Shown piece after piece: positions 1 to 12,088 of a stretch of 64,000 nucleotides of DNA (its first letter is position 1; every line of letters starts with the position of its first letter). Source of the stretch: Dyella silvae (lineage in GTDB: Bacteria; Pseudomonadota; Gammaproteobacteria; Xanthomonadales; Rhodanobacteraceae); NCBI RefSeq assembly GCF_026421305.1, contig NZ_JAPJBQ010000008.1, positions 124,001 through 188,000 on the forward strand, read 5' to 3'. The position numbers and the translations under genes were made by a program. The notes beneath the pieces are model-generated. The model ran no database searches and was not told the origin of the DNA. It saw only the letters and a list, made by a program, of their open reading frames with translations.

Positions 1-1586
1 TCCGTTGCGCCAGGCTGGCCCAGGATGCTGGCTATGACGGCATCGAAGTGATGGGTTCGGAAGGCTATTTGATCAATCAGTTTCTGACGGCCCGCACCAA
101 CCAGCGCAACGATGCATGGGGTGGCGATGCCGCCAAACGTATGCGTTTTCCGGTGGAAATCGTTCGCCGCACACGTGAAGCCGTGGGGCGTGACTTCATC
201 ATCATCTATCGTTTGTCGATGCTTGATCTGGTGGAGAACGGCCAGGACTGGAACGAGATCGTCACGCTGGCCAAGGCCATCGAAGCGGCTGGCGCAAGCA
301 TCATCAACACCGGCATCGGATGGCATGAAGCGCGTGTGCCCACGATCGTTACCAGCGTGCCTCGTGCCGGTTTTGCGTGGGTTACAAAGAAGCTGAAGGG
401 CGAGGTGTCGATTCCGCTCATCACCACCAATCGCATCAACATGCCTGAAGTGGCAGAGCAAATCCTCGCCAGTGGCGAAGCAGACATGGTGTCGATGGCA
501 CGCCCGCTGCTGGCCGATCCCGAGTGGCCCAGGAAAGCCCAGGCCGGGCGCAGCGAACGCATCAACACGTGCATCGCGTGCAATCAGGCCTGTCTTGATC
601 ACGTGTTCCAGAAGCGCCGTGCGAGCTGCCTGCTCAACCCTCGTGCCTGCCACGAGACGGAGCTCCGCATCGATCCCGCTCCCGCACGCAAGAACATTGC
701 GGTGATTGGTGCGGGCCCTGCCGGCCTGGCCTGCGCAAGCACACTTGCAGAACGCGGACACGCAGTAACACTGATCGACCAGGCAAGCGACATCGGCGGA
801 CAGTTCAACTACGCCAAGCGCATTCCAGGCAAAGAGGAATTCCACGAAACCCTGCGCTATTTCCGCCATCGACTGGAGGACACGGGCGTGACGGTCAAGC
901 TCGGCCAGACCGCTGATGCGGCCTCGCTGGCCGGCGCCGGGCATGACGAAGTCGTCATTGCAACGGGTATCACACCGCGCCGTATCCACTTCCCCGGCAG
1001 CGACGACGCACGTGTGCTCAGCTACCTCGATGTGCTTGCGCACAACAAGCCGGTGGGCCAGCGCGTGGCCATCATCGGCGCGGGTGGCATTGGTTTCGAT
1101 GTGGCGGAATTCCTTGTGGAGCACCCACCCTCCGCCACACTCGACATTTCGCGCTGGACCCGCGAATGGGGCGTGAACATGCAGCTCGACACACGCGGCG
1201 GCCTTGCACCGGCCAAGCCAGAAACACCGGCTCGCGAAGTGTGGCTGCTGCAGCGCTCAGAAGGCCGCCCCGGCGCACGCCTCAACAAGACCACTGGATG
1301 GGTGCACCGCGCCACGCTCAAGGCCAAGCGCGTCAACATGCTGGGCAGCGTCAACTACGAGCGCTTCGATGACCAGGGCCTGCACATCACTGTGGACGGC
1401 AAGCCGCAGGTATTGCCAGTGGACAACATCATCGTGTGCGCCGGCCAGGAACCCAATCGCGCCCTGGCTGACACCCTTACGACGGCTGGCATCAAGACGC
1501 ACATCATCGGTGGCGCTGATGTAGCCGCCGAGCTGGATGCAAAGCGCGCCATTGATCAGGGCACGCGCCTCGCCGCCACCCTCTGA
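1..1586 (+). CDS. fadH: NADPH-dependent 2,4-dienoyl-CoA reductase, 5' end outside the window
   Basis: FadH reduces 2,4-dienoyl-CoA intermediates during beta-oxidation of unsaturated fatty acids, using NADPH, FMN, FAD and a 4Fe-4S cluster. The frame is open from the first bases of the window, so the N-terminal part of the TIM barrel is missing. The visible part has the barrel motif EVMGSEGYLINQFL, then the cluster cysteines in CIACNQAC followed by a fourth Cys in the SCLLNP segment, then a FAD-binding GAGPAGLACA segment and a second nucleotide-binding GAGGIGFDVAEF. The domain order matches the old-yellow-enzyme/FadH family. It ends at a TGA before a GC-rich hairpin. The following LysR gene may or may not regulate it. 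Confidence 0.93.
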   Translation, partial: RCARLAQDAGYDGIEVMGSEGYLINQFLTARTNQRNDAWGGDAAKRMRFPVEIVRRTREAVGRDFIIIYRLSMLDLVENGQDWNEIVTLAKAIEAAGASIINTGIGWHEARVPTIVTSVPRAGFAWVTKKLKGEVSIPLITTNRINMPEVAEQILASGEADMVSMARPLLADPEWPRKAQAGRSERINTCIACNQACLDHVFQKRRASCLLNPRACHETELRIDPAPARKNIAVIGAGPAGLACASTLAERGHAVTLIDQASDIGGQFNYAKRIPGKEEFHETLRYFRHRLEDTGVTVKLGQTADAASLAGAGHDEVVIATGITPRRIHFPGSDDARVLSYLDVLAHNKPVGQRVAIIGAGGIGFDVAEFLVEHPPSATLDISRWTREWGVNMQLDTRGGLAPAKPETPAREVWLLQRSEGRPGARLNKTTGWVHRATLKAKRVNMLGSVNYERFDDQGLHITVDGKPQVLPVDNIIVCAGQEPNRALADTLTTAGIKTHIIGGADVAAELDAKRAIDQGTRLAATL

Positions 1587-1904
1587 GCACCTGACCGACC
1601 TCATAGCGGGAGCGCACGAGTGCACTCCCGTATCGGGCGGCCGTGGCCCAGAAACGACAACGCCCGGCTTTTGGCCGGGCGTTGTACTGAAAAAGAAAGC
1701 GCCCCGCTGGGCAACGCGTCGATATGGGTCAGGGGGGAGGAAGACCAGATATCGCGGGGATAGCGTTGCAGCGGGGCGAGGGTCGCCGCCACCTGGGGGG
1801 AGGGGACGGTGGCGGGACGGAAGAAATAATATGATCGACGAGTTATAGAAACAAATATATATTTAGAGGCCTACTTATTCGAAAAACCTATTAAAGCCCT
1901 TGCC
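1587..1904. other. intergenic region between fadH and the LysR gene
   Basis: About 318 bases without a convincing gene. The left part holds a strong hairpin (separate entry). The middle is G-rich. The last 80 bases turn markedly AT-rich, with an ATATATATTTA stretch, which probably contains the promoter of the LysR gene. No clear -35/-10 pair could be assigned. Confidence 0.5.
1657..1685 (+). terminator. GC-rich hairpin after fadH, possible terminator
   Basis: A perfect 12-base inverted repeat, ACAACGCCCGGC and its complement, flanks a TTTTG loop 70 bases after the fadH stop. No T-tract follows, so it is an imperfect intrinsic terminator or an mRNA-end stabilising hairpin. Confidence 0.55.
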
Positions 1905-2801
1905 ATGTTCGACTTCCGTCAGCTTCGTTACTTTGTAACGGTCGCCGAGGAGCTCAGCTTCACCCGGGCGGCCCAGCGGCTATACATTTCACAGCCCCCT
2001 CTTTCTCAGCAAATACAGGCACTTGAGAACGACCTAGGGGTACGCCTGCTGGAGCGCAACAAGCGCAACGTTTCGCTGACCGAACCGGGCAAATTGTTTC
2101 TTGAACAGGCCCGCCAGATCCTGGATAAGGCCGAGGAAGCACGCGCCCAGATGGCCGACGCGGCGACCGGCTTCAGCGGCAAGCTGCGCCTGGCCTATAC
2201 GGTGTCGGTCACGTTCCACCCCGCCCTGCCCCAGACCCTGCTGCGCTACCGCAGCTTTGCGCCGCAGGTGCGGCTGATCCTCAGCGAGATGTATACCGAG
2301 CAGCAGTACGCTGCCCTGCTCTCGGGCGATCTGGACGTCGGCTTCGTGCGCGACGAGCCAGAGCATCAGGGCATGGCGCGCAATCTGCGCCTGGACGTCA
2401 TCGACCGCGAGCCGCTGCTGCTGGCCCTGCCCTCCAACCACCCTTTGGCAAGCCGGGAAAGCATCTGGCTGCGTGAAGTGGCCATGGAGGCCTTCATCGT
2501 GCAGCCGCGCGAACTGGCCGCGACGCTGTATGACCGCCTTGCCCAGATCGCCGCCAAGGCCAACTTCCATCCGCTGATCCGCCAGCACGCCCAGCAGATC
2601 AATGGTTTGCTAGTACTGGTGGCGGCTGGCATGGGACTGGCCCTGGTGCCCGCCTCGATGCGTTCGGTGAGTCTCGCTGGCGTGAGCTATCTCCGGCTCG
2701 AGGATCCCGATGCGTTTATGCTGTTGGCCCTGGCCAGCCGGGCAGATGACCCCTCACCCGTGGTGCGGCGTTTTCTGAGCGTCATGACGGAACCGGAATG
2801 A
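1905..2801 (+). CDS. LysR-family transcriptional regulator
   Basis: A 298-residue protein with the standard LysR layout. The N-terminal winged helix-turn-helix (about residues 1-60) contains RQLRYFVTVAEELSFTRAA and SQPPLSQQIQALE, followed by a linker helix and a periplasmic-binding-protein-like effector domain. The SQPPLSQQI segment and RNKRNVSLTEPG wing resemble the BenM/CatM/HcaR branch, whose members often sense aromatic acids; this is an inference from motif style only. The gene stands alone on the plus strand behind fadH with an AT-rich upstream region. The target genes cannot be told from the sequence. Confidence 0.9.
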   Translation: MFDFRQLRYFVTVAEELSFTRAAQRLYISQPPLSQQIQALENDLGVRLLERNKRNVSLTEPGKLFLEQARQILDKAEEARAQMADAATGFSGKLRLAYTVSVTFHPALPQTLLRYRSFAPQVRLILSEMYTEQQYAALLSGDLDVGFVRDEPEHQGMARNLRLDVIDREPLLLALPSNHPLASRESIWLREVAMEAFIVQPRELAATLYDRLAQIAAKANFHPLIRQHAQQINGLLVLVAAGMGLALVPASMRSVSLAGVSYLRLEDPDAFMLLALASRADDPSPVVRRFLSVMTEPE

Positions 2802-2909
2802 ACGCTCGTTCATGCGCGAACCGACGCCCCCCCCGATTCGCGCGAACAGCCCTGCATGAGCGTCTTTCTTCACCTTCGTGAGGCAGAATTGCTCAGTTCA
2901 TCCAAAGAC

Positions 2910-2938
2910 TTGTGCAAAGTGCGCAAGTTGTTTACTAT
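2910..2938 (+). promoter_or_regulatory. candidate sigma-70 promoter of rpmJ
   Basis: TTGTGC at 2910-2915 and TACTAT at 2933-2938 are separated by 17 bases, 43 bases before the rpmJ start, in a locally AT-rich stretch. No recognisable Zur operator was found here. Confidence 0.35.
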
Positions 2939-2980
2939 TTCGTTCTTATATTTTCCATTAGTTCGTTTCAGGAGCTGGCC

Positions 2981-3106
2981 GTGAAGGTGCTTTCCTCTTT
3001 GAAGTCCGCCAAGGCGCGGCACCGTGACTGCAAGGTTGTGCGTCGTCGCGGCAAAGTTTTCGTGATCTGCAAGAGCAACCCGCGTTTCAAGGCTCGTCAG
3101 CGCTAA
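2981..3106 (+). CDS. rpmJ: 50S ribosomal protein L36 (41-residue, zinc-ligand-poor type)
   Basis: A 41-residue basic protein with GTG start, preceded by GGAG six bases upstream. It contains [20 protein letters not shown], the L36 core. Only Cys17 and Cys30 are present, so the four-ligand zinc ribbon of classical L36 is incomplete. This is the C-minus type, like E. coli YkgO, which in many bacteria replaces zinc-binding L36 during zinc limitation. In Xanthomonadales this short form is, from memory, the usual L36, so its presence need not mean zinc regulation. It is followed by a strong terminator and converges on the ArsR gene. Confidence 0.93.
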   Translation: MKVLSSLKSAKARHRDCKVVRRRGKVFVICKSNPRFKARQR

Positions 3107-3127
3107 GTTTTGCGCGACGCACCTATG

Positions 3128-3155
3128 AAAAAAGGCCGCGCAAGCGGCCTTTTTT
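3128..3155. terminator. bidirectional intrinsic terminator between rpmJ and the ArsR gene
   Basis: The stem GGCCGC/GCGGCC closes a GCAA tetraloop, with six A on the left and six T on the right. It can therefore terminate rpmJ on the plus strand and the ArsR transcript on the minus strand. Confidence 0.9.
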
Positions 3156-3183
3156 ATTACGCGCACCAAAGTACTTGCCGCCG

Positions 3184-3549
3184 TTACTTCTCCACGAACG
3201 ACTTCAGCCTCGCCAGCGCCTGATCCCACTGCAGCGCAATCGCTTCCAGCGAACGCCTCGCCTCTTCCAGGTGCGACGGCTCGAACTCCCACAGGCGTTC
3301 GCGCCCCTGTTTGACGTCACGGACCAGTCCCGCCTCGGCAAGCACCAACAGATGCTTGGTCACCGCCTGACGGGTGATATCCGTGCCCGCCGTGAGTTGC
3401 GCGATCGACATGGCACCGCCTGCGCACAGCGCGGCAACCATGCGCAACCGGGTTTCGTCGCCCAGCGCGGCGAAGATCGACGCGGATTTGCGCAATACCG
3501 GAACCTTCAGCGCCGATGGCTTTGTCACTCGACGATCAACGGTCGACAT
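3184..3549 (-). CDS. ArsR-family winged-helix regulator
   Basis: A 121-residue helix-turn-helix protein with an ArsR/SmtB fold: an IFAALGDETRLRMVAAL helix, the recognition segment DITRQAVTKHLLVL, and a beta-wing with RERLWEFE. No cysteine metal-binding motif is visible, so it is unlikely to be a metal sensor. It belongs to the group linked to AHSA1/SRPBCC proteins. Its start lies inside the 3' end of the SRPBCC gene (14-base overlap), so the two are translationally coupled. The regulator is second in the operon, whereas it is usually first in such pairs. Confidence 0.9.
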   Translation of the reverse strand: MSTVDRRVTKPSALKVPVLRKSASIFAALGDETRLRMVAALCAGGAMSIAQLTAGTDITRQAVTKHLLVLAEAGLVRDVKQGRERLWEFEPSHLEEARRSLEAIALQWDQALARLKSFVEK

Positions 3550-3994
3550 AGGCCCCGATATTTGTCATCTGCTCGGTCCAGCCACTGCTATTCATGCGGA
3601 ATGCTTCGTCACGACGCGACAGCGGGATGCCATCGAAACCCGACTCCACCACCCGCAACAACGTGCCGTCCTTCACGGACTCCAGCTCGAACACCACCAG
3701 CGTCATGGGTTCCTGCGAGTAATCCATGGCGGGATCGACAGCGTAAGGATGCCAGCGGAATGACAGCACCCGCTGCGGCTCCACCCGCTCGACCAGCGCC
3801 TCGAACACGAGGTGTTCGTAGCCGGGATAGGTGATGTTTCCGCGCACAGGCTCGCCAGCGACAAAGCGCTGTCCTTTCAGGGCGACGCCGAACCACTCGC
3901 CAAACGATTCCGCATCGGCAAGCGCATTCCATACTTTTGCCAACGGGGCCTTGAGCAAGGTCTCGCGCTCAATACGATCAGTCGAAGCGTTCAT
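3536..3994 (-). CDS. SRPBCC (AHSA1-like) domain protein
   Basis: A 152-residue START/Bet-v1-like protein of the Aha1 C-terminal family: N-terminal IERETLLKAPLAKVWNALAD, middle GEWFGVAL, and the typical FRWHPYA and MTLVVFELE strands. Such proteins form a hydrophobic ligand pocket; the ligand is unknown. The start was chosen at the ATG preceded by GGAGG with a six-base spacer, not at upstream in-frame codons. It lies directly upstream of and overlaps the ArsR gene, so it is probably part of a self-regulated two-gene operon. Confidence 0.87.
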   Translation of the reverse strand: MNASTDRIERETLLKAPLAKVWNALADAESFGEWFGVALKGQRFVAGEPVRGNITYPGYEHLVFEALVERVEPQRVLSFRWHPYAVDPAMDYSQEPMTLVVFELESVKDGTLLRVVESGFDGIPLSRRDEAFRMNSSGWTEQMTNIGAYVDR

Positions 3995-4066
3995 AGGCAA
4001 CCTCCAAGCTGCATATTGCTCCCGCCATGACCCCATTGCAACCATTTGGTTGCTCTTTATCTGAAC

Positions 4067-4095
4067 AAAAAGAGAGGGCCAAAGGCCCTCTCTTT
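4067..4095 (-). terminator. intrinsic terminator of the car-greA operon
   Basis: Read on the minus strand, a 12-bp stem AAAGAGAGGGCC with a TTT loop is followed by a T-rich tract, 20 bases after the greA stop codon. Confidence 0.9.
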
Positions 4096-4114
4096 GTTTC
4101 TGCTTTCGACGCAA

Positions 4115-4587
4115 TCAGGCGTAGCGGACGCCGGTGATCTCGTAACGCTTCACACCATTGGGCGCATTGAACTCGAAGCTGTCCCCCTCGCTCTTGCCGA
4201 TCAGCGCGCGCGCGATCGGCGAAGACACGGCGATAAGGCGCAGTTTGATATCCGCCTCCAGGTCACCAACGATCTGGTAGGTCACGGCTTCGCCGTTGTC
4301 CTCGTCCTCCAGATCTACCGTGGCGCCAAACACGACGCGCGAACCGGCCGCCAAACGACTCACGTCGATGACCTCGGCAGTAGACAGCAACGCCTCGAGC
4401 GCAGCGATGCGACCTTCGATGAAGCTCTGTTGCTCACGCGCGGCGTGGTACTCGGCGTTCTCCTTGAGATCGCCATGCGCACGAGCCTCAGCGATGGCCG
4501 CAATGATATGCGGCCGATCGATGGACTTCAGCTTTTCCAGCTCACCGCGAAGACGCTCAGAGCCGATCTTGGTGATGGGAGCACGAC

Positions 4588-4591
<4 letters not shown>
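4115..4591 (-). CDS. greA: transcription elongation factor GreA
   Basis: A 158-residue protein that binds the RNA polymerase secondary channel and stimulates cleavage of backtracked transcripts. The N-terminal coiled coil carries the acidic tip in [17 protein letters not shown]. The C-terminal FKBP-like domain has [15 protein letters not shown] and [13 protein letters not shown]. The length is normal for the family. Its ATG overlaps the carB stop by four bases (ATGA), so it is the last gene of carA-carB-greA and is followed by a strong terminator. Confidence 0.97.
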
Positions 4592-7807
<3,216 letters not shown>

Positions 7808-7815
<8 letters not shown>

Positions 7816-8944
7816 TCGTGCGGGCCTCCTGCATCAGTGCAGCAAAACGATCAAACAAGTAACCGATGTCGTGCGGGCCGGGGCTGGCTTCCGGGTGACC
7901 CTGGAAGCAGAACGCCGGGCGATCCGTGAGCGCGAAGCCCTGCAGCGAGCCATCGAACAGTGAGGCGTGAGTCACGCGCACGTTGGCCGGCAGCGTCGCC
8001 GGATCCACGGCGAAGCCGTGGTTCTGCGAGGTGATCAGCACGCGGCCATCGTCCATGTCCTTCACCGGATGGTTCGCGCCGTGATGGCCGAACTTCATCT
8101 TCAGCGTCTTGGCGCCGAGAGCGAGGCCCATGATCTGGTGGCCGAGGCAGATGCCGAAGAGCGGGATCTTCGAATCAAGCAGCTCGCGCGTGGCGGCGAT
8201 GGCGTAATCGCAGGCCGCCGGATCGCCGGGGCCGTTGGAGAGGAACACGCCATCCGGCTTCATGGCGAGCACGTCGGCCGCCGGCGTCTGCGCAGGCACC
8301 ACCGTGATATCGCAGCCCTGCTCGGCGAGCAGGCGCAGGATGTTGTGCTTCACGCCGAAATCGTAAGCCGCGACCTTGAAGCGCTTGGCCGGCTGATTGA
8401 AAGCCGTGCGATCGAGGTCGTAGATGCCCGCGTTCCACGAGTACGACTCGCCGACGCTGACCACCTTGGCCAGATCCATGCCGTTGAGGCCCGGGAAGGC
8501 GCGCGCCTTGGCCAGCGCGGCCTCGGCGTCGATCTGCTCGCCGGCCACGATGCAGCCGTTGAGTGCGCCCTTGTCGCGCAGGATGCGGGTAAGCCGGCGG
8601 GTGTCGATGCCGGCGATGGCCACGATGCCATGGCGCTTGAGGTAATCGGGCAGGCTTTCGGTGCTACGCCAGTTGCTGGGGCGGCGCGGCACGTCGCGCA
8701 CGATCAGGCCGGCGGCGTGCACCGTATCGGACTCCGCGTCCTCGACGTTGACGCCGGTGTTGCCGATATGGGGATAAGTGAGGGTGACGAGCTGTTTGGC
8801 GTACGAGGGATCGGTAAGGATCTCCTGGTAGCCGGTCATGGCGGTGTTGAAAACCACCTCGCCGACGGTTTCACCAGTCGCGCCCACGGCGTGGCCGTGG
8901 AACACGCTGCCGTCTTCGAGGGCAAGCAATGCGGAAATGGGCAT
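7808..8944 (-). CDS. carA: carbamoyl-phosphate synthase small subunit (glutaminase)
   Basis: A 378-residue glutamine amidotransferase subunit that hydrolyses glutamine and passes ammonia to CarB. The N-terminal CPSase domain starts with [18 protein letters not shown]. The class I amidotransferase domain has the nucleophile in [10 protein letters not shown] and the catalytic His and Glu in [12 protein letters not shown]. It is the first gene of the carA-carB-greA operon, with a hairpin in its leader (separate entry). In related genomes dapB usually sits directly upstream; here a divergent oxygenase gene and an exchanger gene lie between. Confidence 0.98.
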
Positions 8945-8970
8945 GGGAGGCCGCCTTTAGGTGCAGCAAA

Positions 8971-9003
8971 GTCCGCAAGCCGCTGCGAAAGCAGCTTGTG
9001 GAC
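8971..9003 (-). promoter_or_regulatory. leader hairpin upstream of carA
   Basis: An inverted repeat with arms 8971-8978 and 8996-9003, an inner 5-bp stem and a four-base loop lies 27 bases before the carA ATG on the transcribed strand. It is not followed by a T-tract, so it is not a classical attenuator. It could affect translation or mark a regulatory leader; its function is unknown. Confidence 0.35.
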
Positions 9004-9149
9004 CTTGGTCGAGGAATGTTGCAGGGCGGGTCGCAATTCTAGGTGCTGGGACCCTTGGTGTCCACCCGGAAGAGCTGAACACGGGCAGCTAAAAACGCCA
9101 ATGGCTGACCATACGGGCGTTACACTTACGGCGTCTCACCCCTGACTGG

Positions 9150-9851
9150 ATGTCCATGAATTCCGCCTCGCTGCTCGATCCTGCCCGCCTCGACCGACCA
9201 GATACGGATATACGGCTGGAGCCGTTTCCGTTCCTGATCGCCCATGGGCAGCTGCCGGACGAGGCGCGCGGCGAGCTGGAGCGCGACTTTCCGCGCTACG
9301 CCAGCGCAGGCTTCTTCCCTTATGACGCCAGCGACTGCGGCCCGTCGGTCAATGCGCTGGTGCAGCGCCTGAGCTCGGCCGAGTTCGCCAGCGCCATTGG
9401 CGAGCGCCTGGGTATCGAGAACCTCGGGCAGTACCCCACCCTGATTACCCTGTGCCGCTCGCTGAACAAGCGCCACGGCACCATCCATACCGACAGCAAG
9501 TCCAAAGTGGCAACGGCCCTCCTCTACCTCAACAACCTGTGGCCCGACACCAGCGATGGCTGCCTGCGATTCCTGGGCAGCATCGACAGCATCGACAGCA
9601 TGATCGCCCCCGAGCTCAAGCCGCTGTACGGCGAGTTCGCGGTGTTCAAGCGCTGCGACAACTCGTTCCACGGCCACCTCCCCTACGAGGGTGAGCGCAG
9701 GGTCATTCAGGTGGCCTGGCTTACCAGCGAAGAGGAGAAGCTGCGCAAGACCAAGCGCGGCAAATTCTCTCGCGCCTTCAAGAAGCTGTTCGGTTCTCTC
9801 GATCGCAAGCTGGGCGCAGGCCGCGACCGCAACGCAGCGCACCGCGACTAG
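9150..9851 (+). CDS. 2-oxoglutarate/Fe(II)-dependent oxygenase-like protein
   Basis: A 233-residue protein of the prolyl-4-hydroxylase-like 2OG-Fe(II) oxygenase class. The iron-binding HxD lies in KRHGTIHTDSKSKVA. A distal His is in NSFHGH and a 2-oxoglutarate-binding Arg is in the RRVIQVAWL strand. The double-stranded beta-helix core spans about residues 80-200, and the C-terminus is basic. The substrate is unknown; similar proteins modify proteins or sugar polymers. The gene diverges from carA and converges on the exchanger gene. A second ATG two codons downstream is an alternative start. Confidence 0.82.
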   Translation: MSMNSASLLDPARLDRPDTDIRLEPFPFLIAHGQLPDEARGELERDFPRYASAGFFPYDASDCGPSVNALVQRLSSAEFASAIGERLGIENLGQYPTLITLCRSLNKRHGTIHTDSKSKVATALLYLNNLWPDTSDGCLRFLGSIDSIDSMIAPELKPLYGEFAVFKRCDNSFHGHLPYEGERRVIQVAWLTSEEEKLRKTKRGKFSRAFKKLFGSLDRKLGAGRDRNAAHRD

Positions 9852-9910
9852 ATGGTATGCAGAGGTGCGCGGACGGCTATGCCTCCGCGCACCGTTCGCT
9901 TTTCTACGAT

Positions 9911-10918
9911 CTACAACTGACTACCGTAGTGCCACGCGATGTACGCGGCAAACACGCCGTAGAGCAGACCCACCGGCATCAGCCAGCGCGCGTCCACGCG
10001 GCCACGGCGGAATATCCACCACAGGTAAATCACGGCGACTCCCGTGAGCACACCGGACACCATCAGCGGTGCGTCGAACATCCACGGTGTGGCGAACAAC
10101 GCGAGCGAGCTGGGGATGGTCGCCTGGATCATCATGGCGCCCGAGATATTCGCCAGCGCGAGGCGCTCCTTGCCCTGGCGCACCCAGATCAGCGCGTTCA
10201 TGGTCTCAGGCAATTCGGTGGCGACGGGACTGAGCACCAGTGCGACCAGGTGCGGCGACAGCTGCAATGCCACGCCAATGGCCTCGATCTGCTTGACGAA
10301 GGTGTGAGACGCAAACGCGATTACGATCAGTGCCAGCGTCGTTTGAGCCGCGACCCACCACAGGGAAGGGTCAGCGGCCTTCGGCTGAAACTTCAGCGGT
10401 TCAAGCGCTTCCTCTTCCGGCGCGGTGTCCGAGCTTTTCAGCTCGCGCCACACATACAGTCCGTAGGCGAGCAGGAAGAGCACACCAAGCCACGGCTTGA
10501 AGGCGAAAGCGACGAGACCAAGCCCACACTTCACCACGAAGATGGCGAGGAACCACGACTGGTCGCGCGCCAGGCGGCCGTGCTCGACGCGCACGATGTT
10601 GTCCGCACGCTGCAGGCGGCGACGATTAACCCATAGCGCCACGCCGACGACGGCATAGGCGATGGTGGCGAGAACCAGGGGGCCACCCAATGCCGCGCCC
10701 ACGCCGATGTCTTTTTGCTCTGGCGTCTTGCCGAGAATGACGGCCACAAACGTCACCGCACTCTCGGGCAGCGCCGTACCAAACGCAGCCAGGATGGTGC
10801 CGGTGGCGGTAGCCCCGAGATTGAGCTTCTGGCCGAACCATTCCACGCCGTTTACGAAGTACTCGCAAGCGAGGTAGATCGCACCGGCAGAGAGCAGGAA
10901 CAACAAGGCTATGAGCAT
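9911..10918 (-). CDS. sodium/calcium exchanger family membrane protein
   Basis: The protein has about ten transmembrane helices in two homologous halves, as in the CaCA exchanger superfamily. The first alpha-repeat is GTILAAFGTALPESAVTF; the second is LVLSPVATELPETMNALIW. Each contains the conserved acidic ion-coordinating Glu. The halves are joined by a short cytoplasmic loop with EEEALEPLKF. It probably exchanges Na+ or H+ for Ca2+ across the inner membrane. The start is taken at MLIALLF (335 residues), where the first helix begins. An ORF extending 45 codons further upstream is open but lacks a ribosome site. Confidence 0.87.
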   Translation of the reverse strand: MLIALLFLLSAGAIYLACEYFVNGVEWFGQKLNLGATATGTILAAFGTALPESAVTFVAVILGKTPEQKDIGVGAALGGPLVLATIAYAVVGVALWVNRRRLQRADNIVRVEHGRLARDQSWFLAIFVVKCGLGLVAFAFKPWLGVLFLLAYGLYVWRELKSSDTAPEEEALEPLKFQPKAADPSLWWVAAQTTLALIVIAFASHTFVKQIEAIGVALQLSPHLVALVLSPVATELPETMNALIWVRQGKERLALANISGAMMIQATIPSSLALFATPWMFDAPLMVSGVLTGVAVIYLWWIFRRGRVDARWLMPVGLLYGVFAAYIAWHYGSQL

Positions 10919-11225
10919 GACTTTTCCAAGGCCGGGCGAGCGGACAACCATTGGCTCAGCGACGCGAGCTCGCCCGGCAAAGGTGAGCGCGTCGTGGCCA
11001 AAGGTCTCGCCGGGCGGTCGATACCGGAAGGTACCGAAGGCCATCCACGCCATGAAGCCGAAGCTTCAAGTCTGTTGACGCGGATTCCTCTGAAGCTGCA
11101 ACCCAGTGCGGGCCGCAAGGGGGTGAGGATGGCTACTCCCCAATGACAGTGATCGGAATGGTAACGGTGGCCATGCGCCCCAGCAAGCACCACCCCAAAG
11201 GGGAGATGAAGCATGGGCCCGATGG

Positions 11226-12029
11226 TCAGCGCGCCGAGCGCTCCGCCAACATGGCATCAAGATCGTAGTCGCCAGCATCGCGACCACTGAGCCAATGCGC
11301 CGCCTCAAGGGCTCCGCGCGCAAAGATGGAACGATCCGTCGCGCGATGCACCAGTTCCAGTCGCTCACCCTGCCCCATCAGCAAGGCTTCGTGCTCGCCG
11401 ACGACGTCACCGCCGCGCACCACGGCGAAGCCGATGGTGCCGTGCTCGCGAGGCCCTGTACGCCCTTCACGGGCGTAGACGGCACTCTCGCGAAGTGACG
11501 TGTTGCGCGCCGCAGCGGCAGCCTCGCCAAGTGCGAGCGCCGTGCCCGACGGTGCGTCTTCTTTGCGGTTGTGGTGCGCCTCGACGATATCCAGATCCCA
11601 TTCGGGCAGCGCAGCCGCGGCCTCGCGCAGCAGGCGCGTCAGCACTGCTACACCGAGACTGAAGTTGGCCGCACGCAGCAGCGCAATACGCTGAGCCGAT
11701 GCGTTGAGCCGCTGCGCAAAGGTTGCATCGAGGCCCGTGGTACCCGTGACCAGCGCGACGCTGTGGGACTCGCAATACGTAAGCGCCTCAGCCAGCCCCG
11801 AAGGCCCGCTGAAGTCCACCACCACGTCGAGCGCGCCCGCCGCGGGCCACCCATGCGTGAAATGAAGACCGTTCTCGCCCGCGAACACCGGCTGCCCCAG
11901 CTTTGGCGATTGGGGCGAGGTCAAAGCCGCCACCAGGGTGAAGCGCGCGTCTTGCTTCACCAATGCGAGCAAGGCCTGCCCCATGCGGCCAGTGGCGCCA
12001 TTGATGGCGAGACGAACGGAACTGGCCAT
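11226..12029 (-). CDS. dapB: 4-hydroxy-tetrahydrodipicolinate reductase
   Basis: A 267-residue enzyme of lysine/diaminopimelate synthesis that reduces the dihydrodipicolinate product of DapA with NAD(P)H. It has a Rossmann N-terminus with LAINGATGRMGQALL, then VVVDFSGPSG and LVTGTTGLD, and the DapB signature EAHHNRKEDAPSGTALAL, which holds the catalytic His and Lys. GGAG sits seven bases before the ATG. It lies downstream of dnaJ on the same strand, separated by a long purine-rich hairpin. The 170 bases after its stop contain no convincing gene. Confidence 0.97.
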   Translation of the reverse strand: MASSVRLAINGATGRMGQALLALVKQDARFTLVAALTSPQSPKLGQPVFAGENGLHFTHGWPAAGALDVVVDFSGPSGLAEALTYCESHSVALVTGTTGLDATFAQRLNASAQRIALLRAANFSLGVAVLTRLLREAAAALPEWDLDIVEAHHNRKEDAPSGTALALGEAAAAARNTSLRESAVYAREGRTGPREHGTIGFAVVRGGDVVGEHEALLMGQGERLELVHRATDRSIFARGALEAAHWLSGRDAGDYDLDAMLAERSAR

Positions 12030-12088
12030 GCGAAAACTCCTGCCGGACTAGTGATGAGGTGCGAGCGGATGCTAACGGCAAAAGGACA

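Noticed and set aside
1537-1848. Small frame overlapping the fadH end and intergenic region
   Set aside because: It runs through the hairpin and G-rich stretch with low-complexity sequence and no ribosome site.
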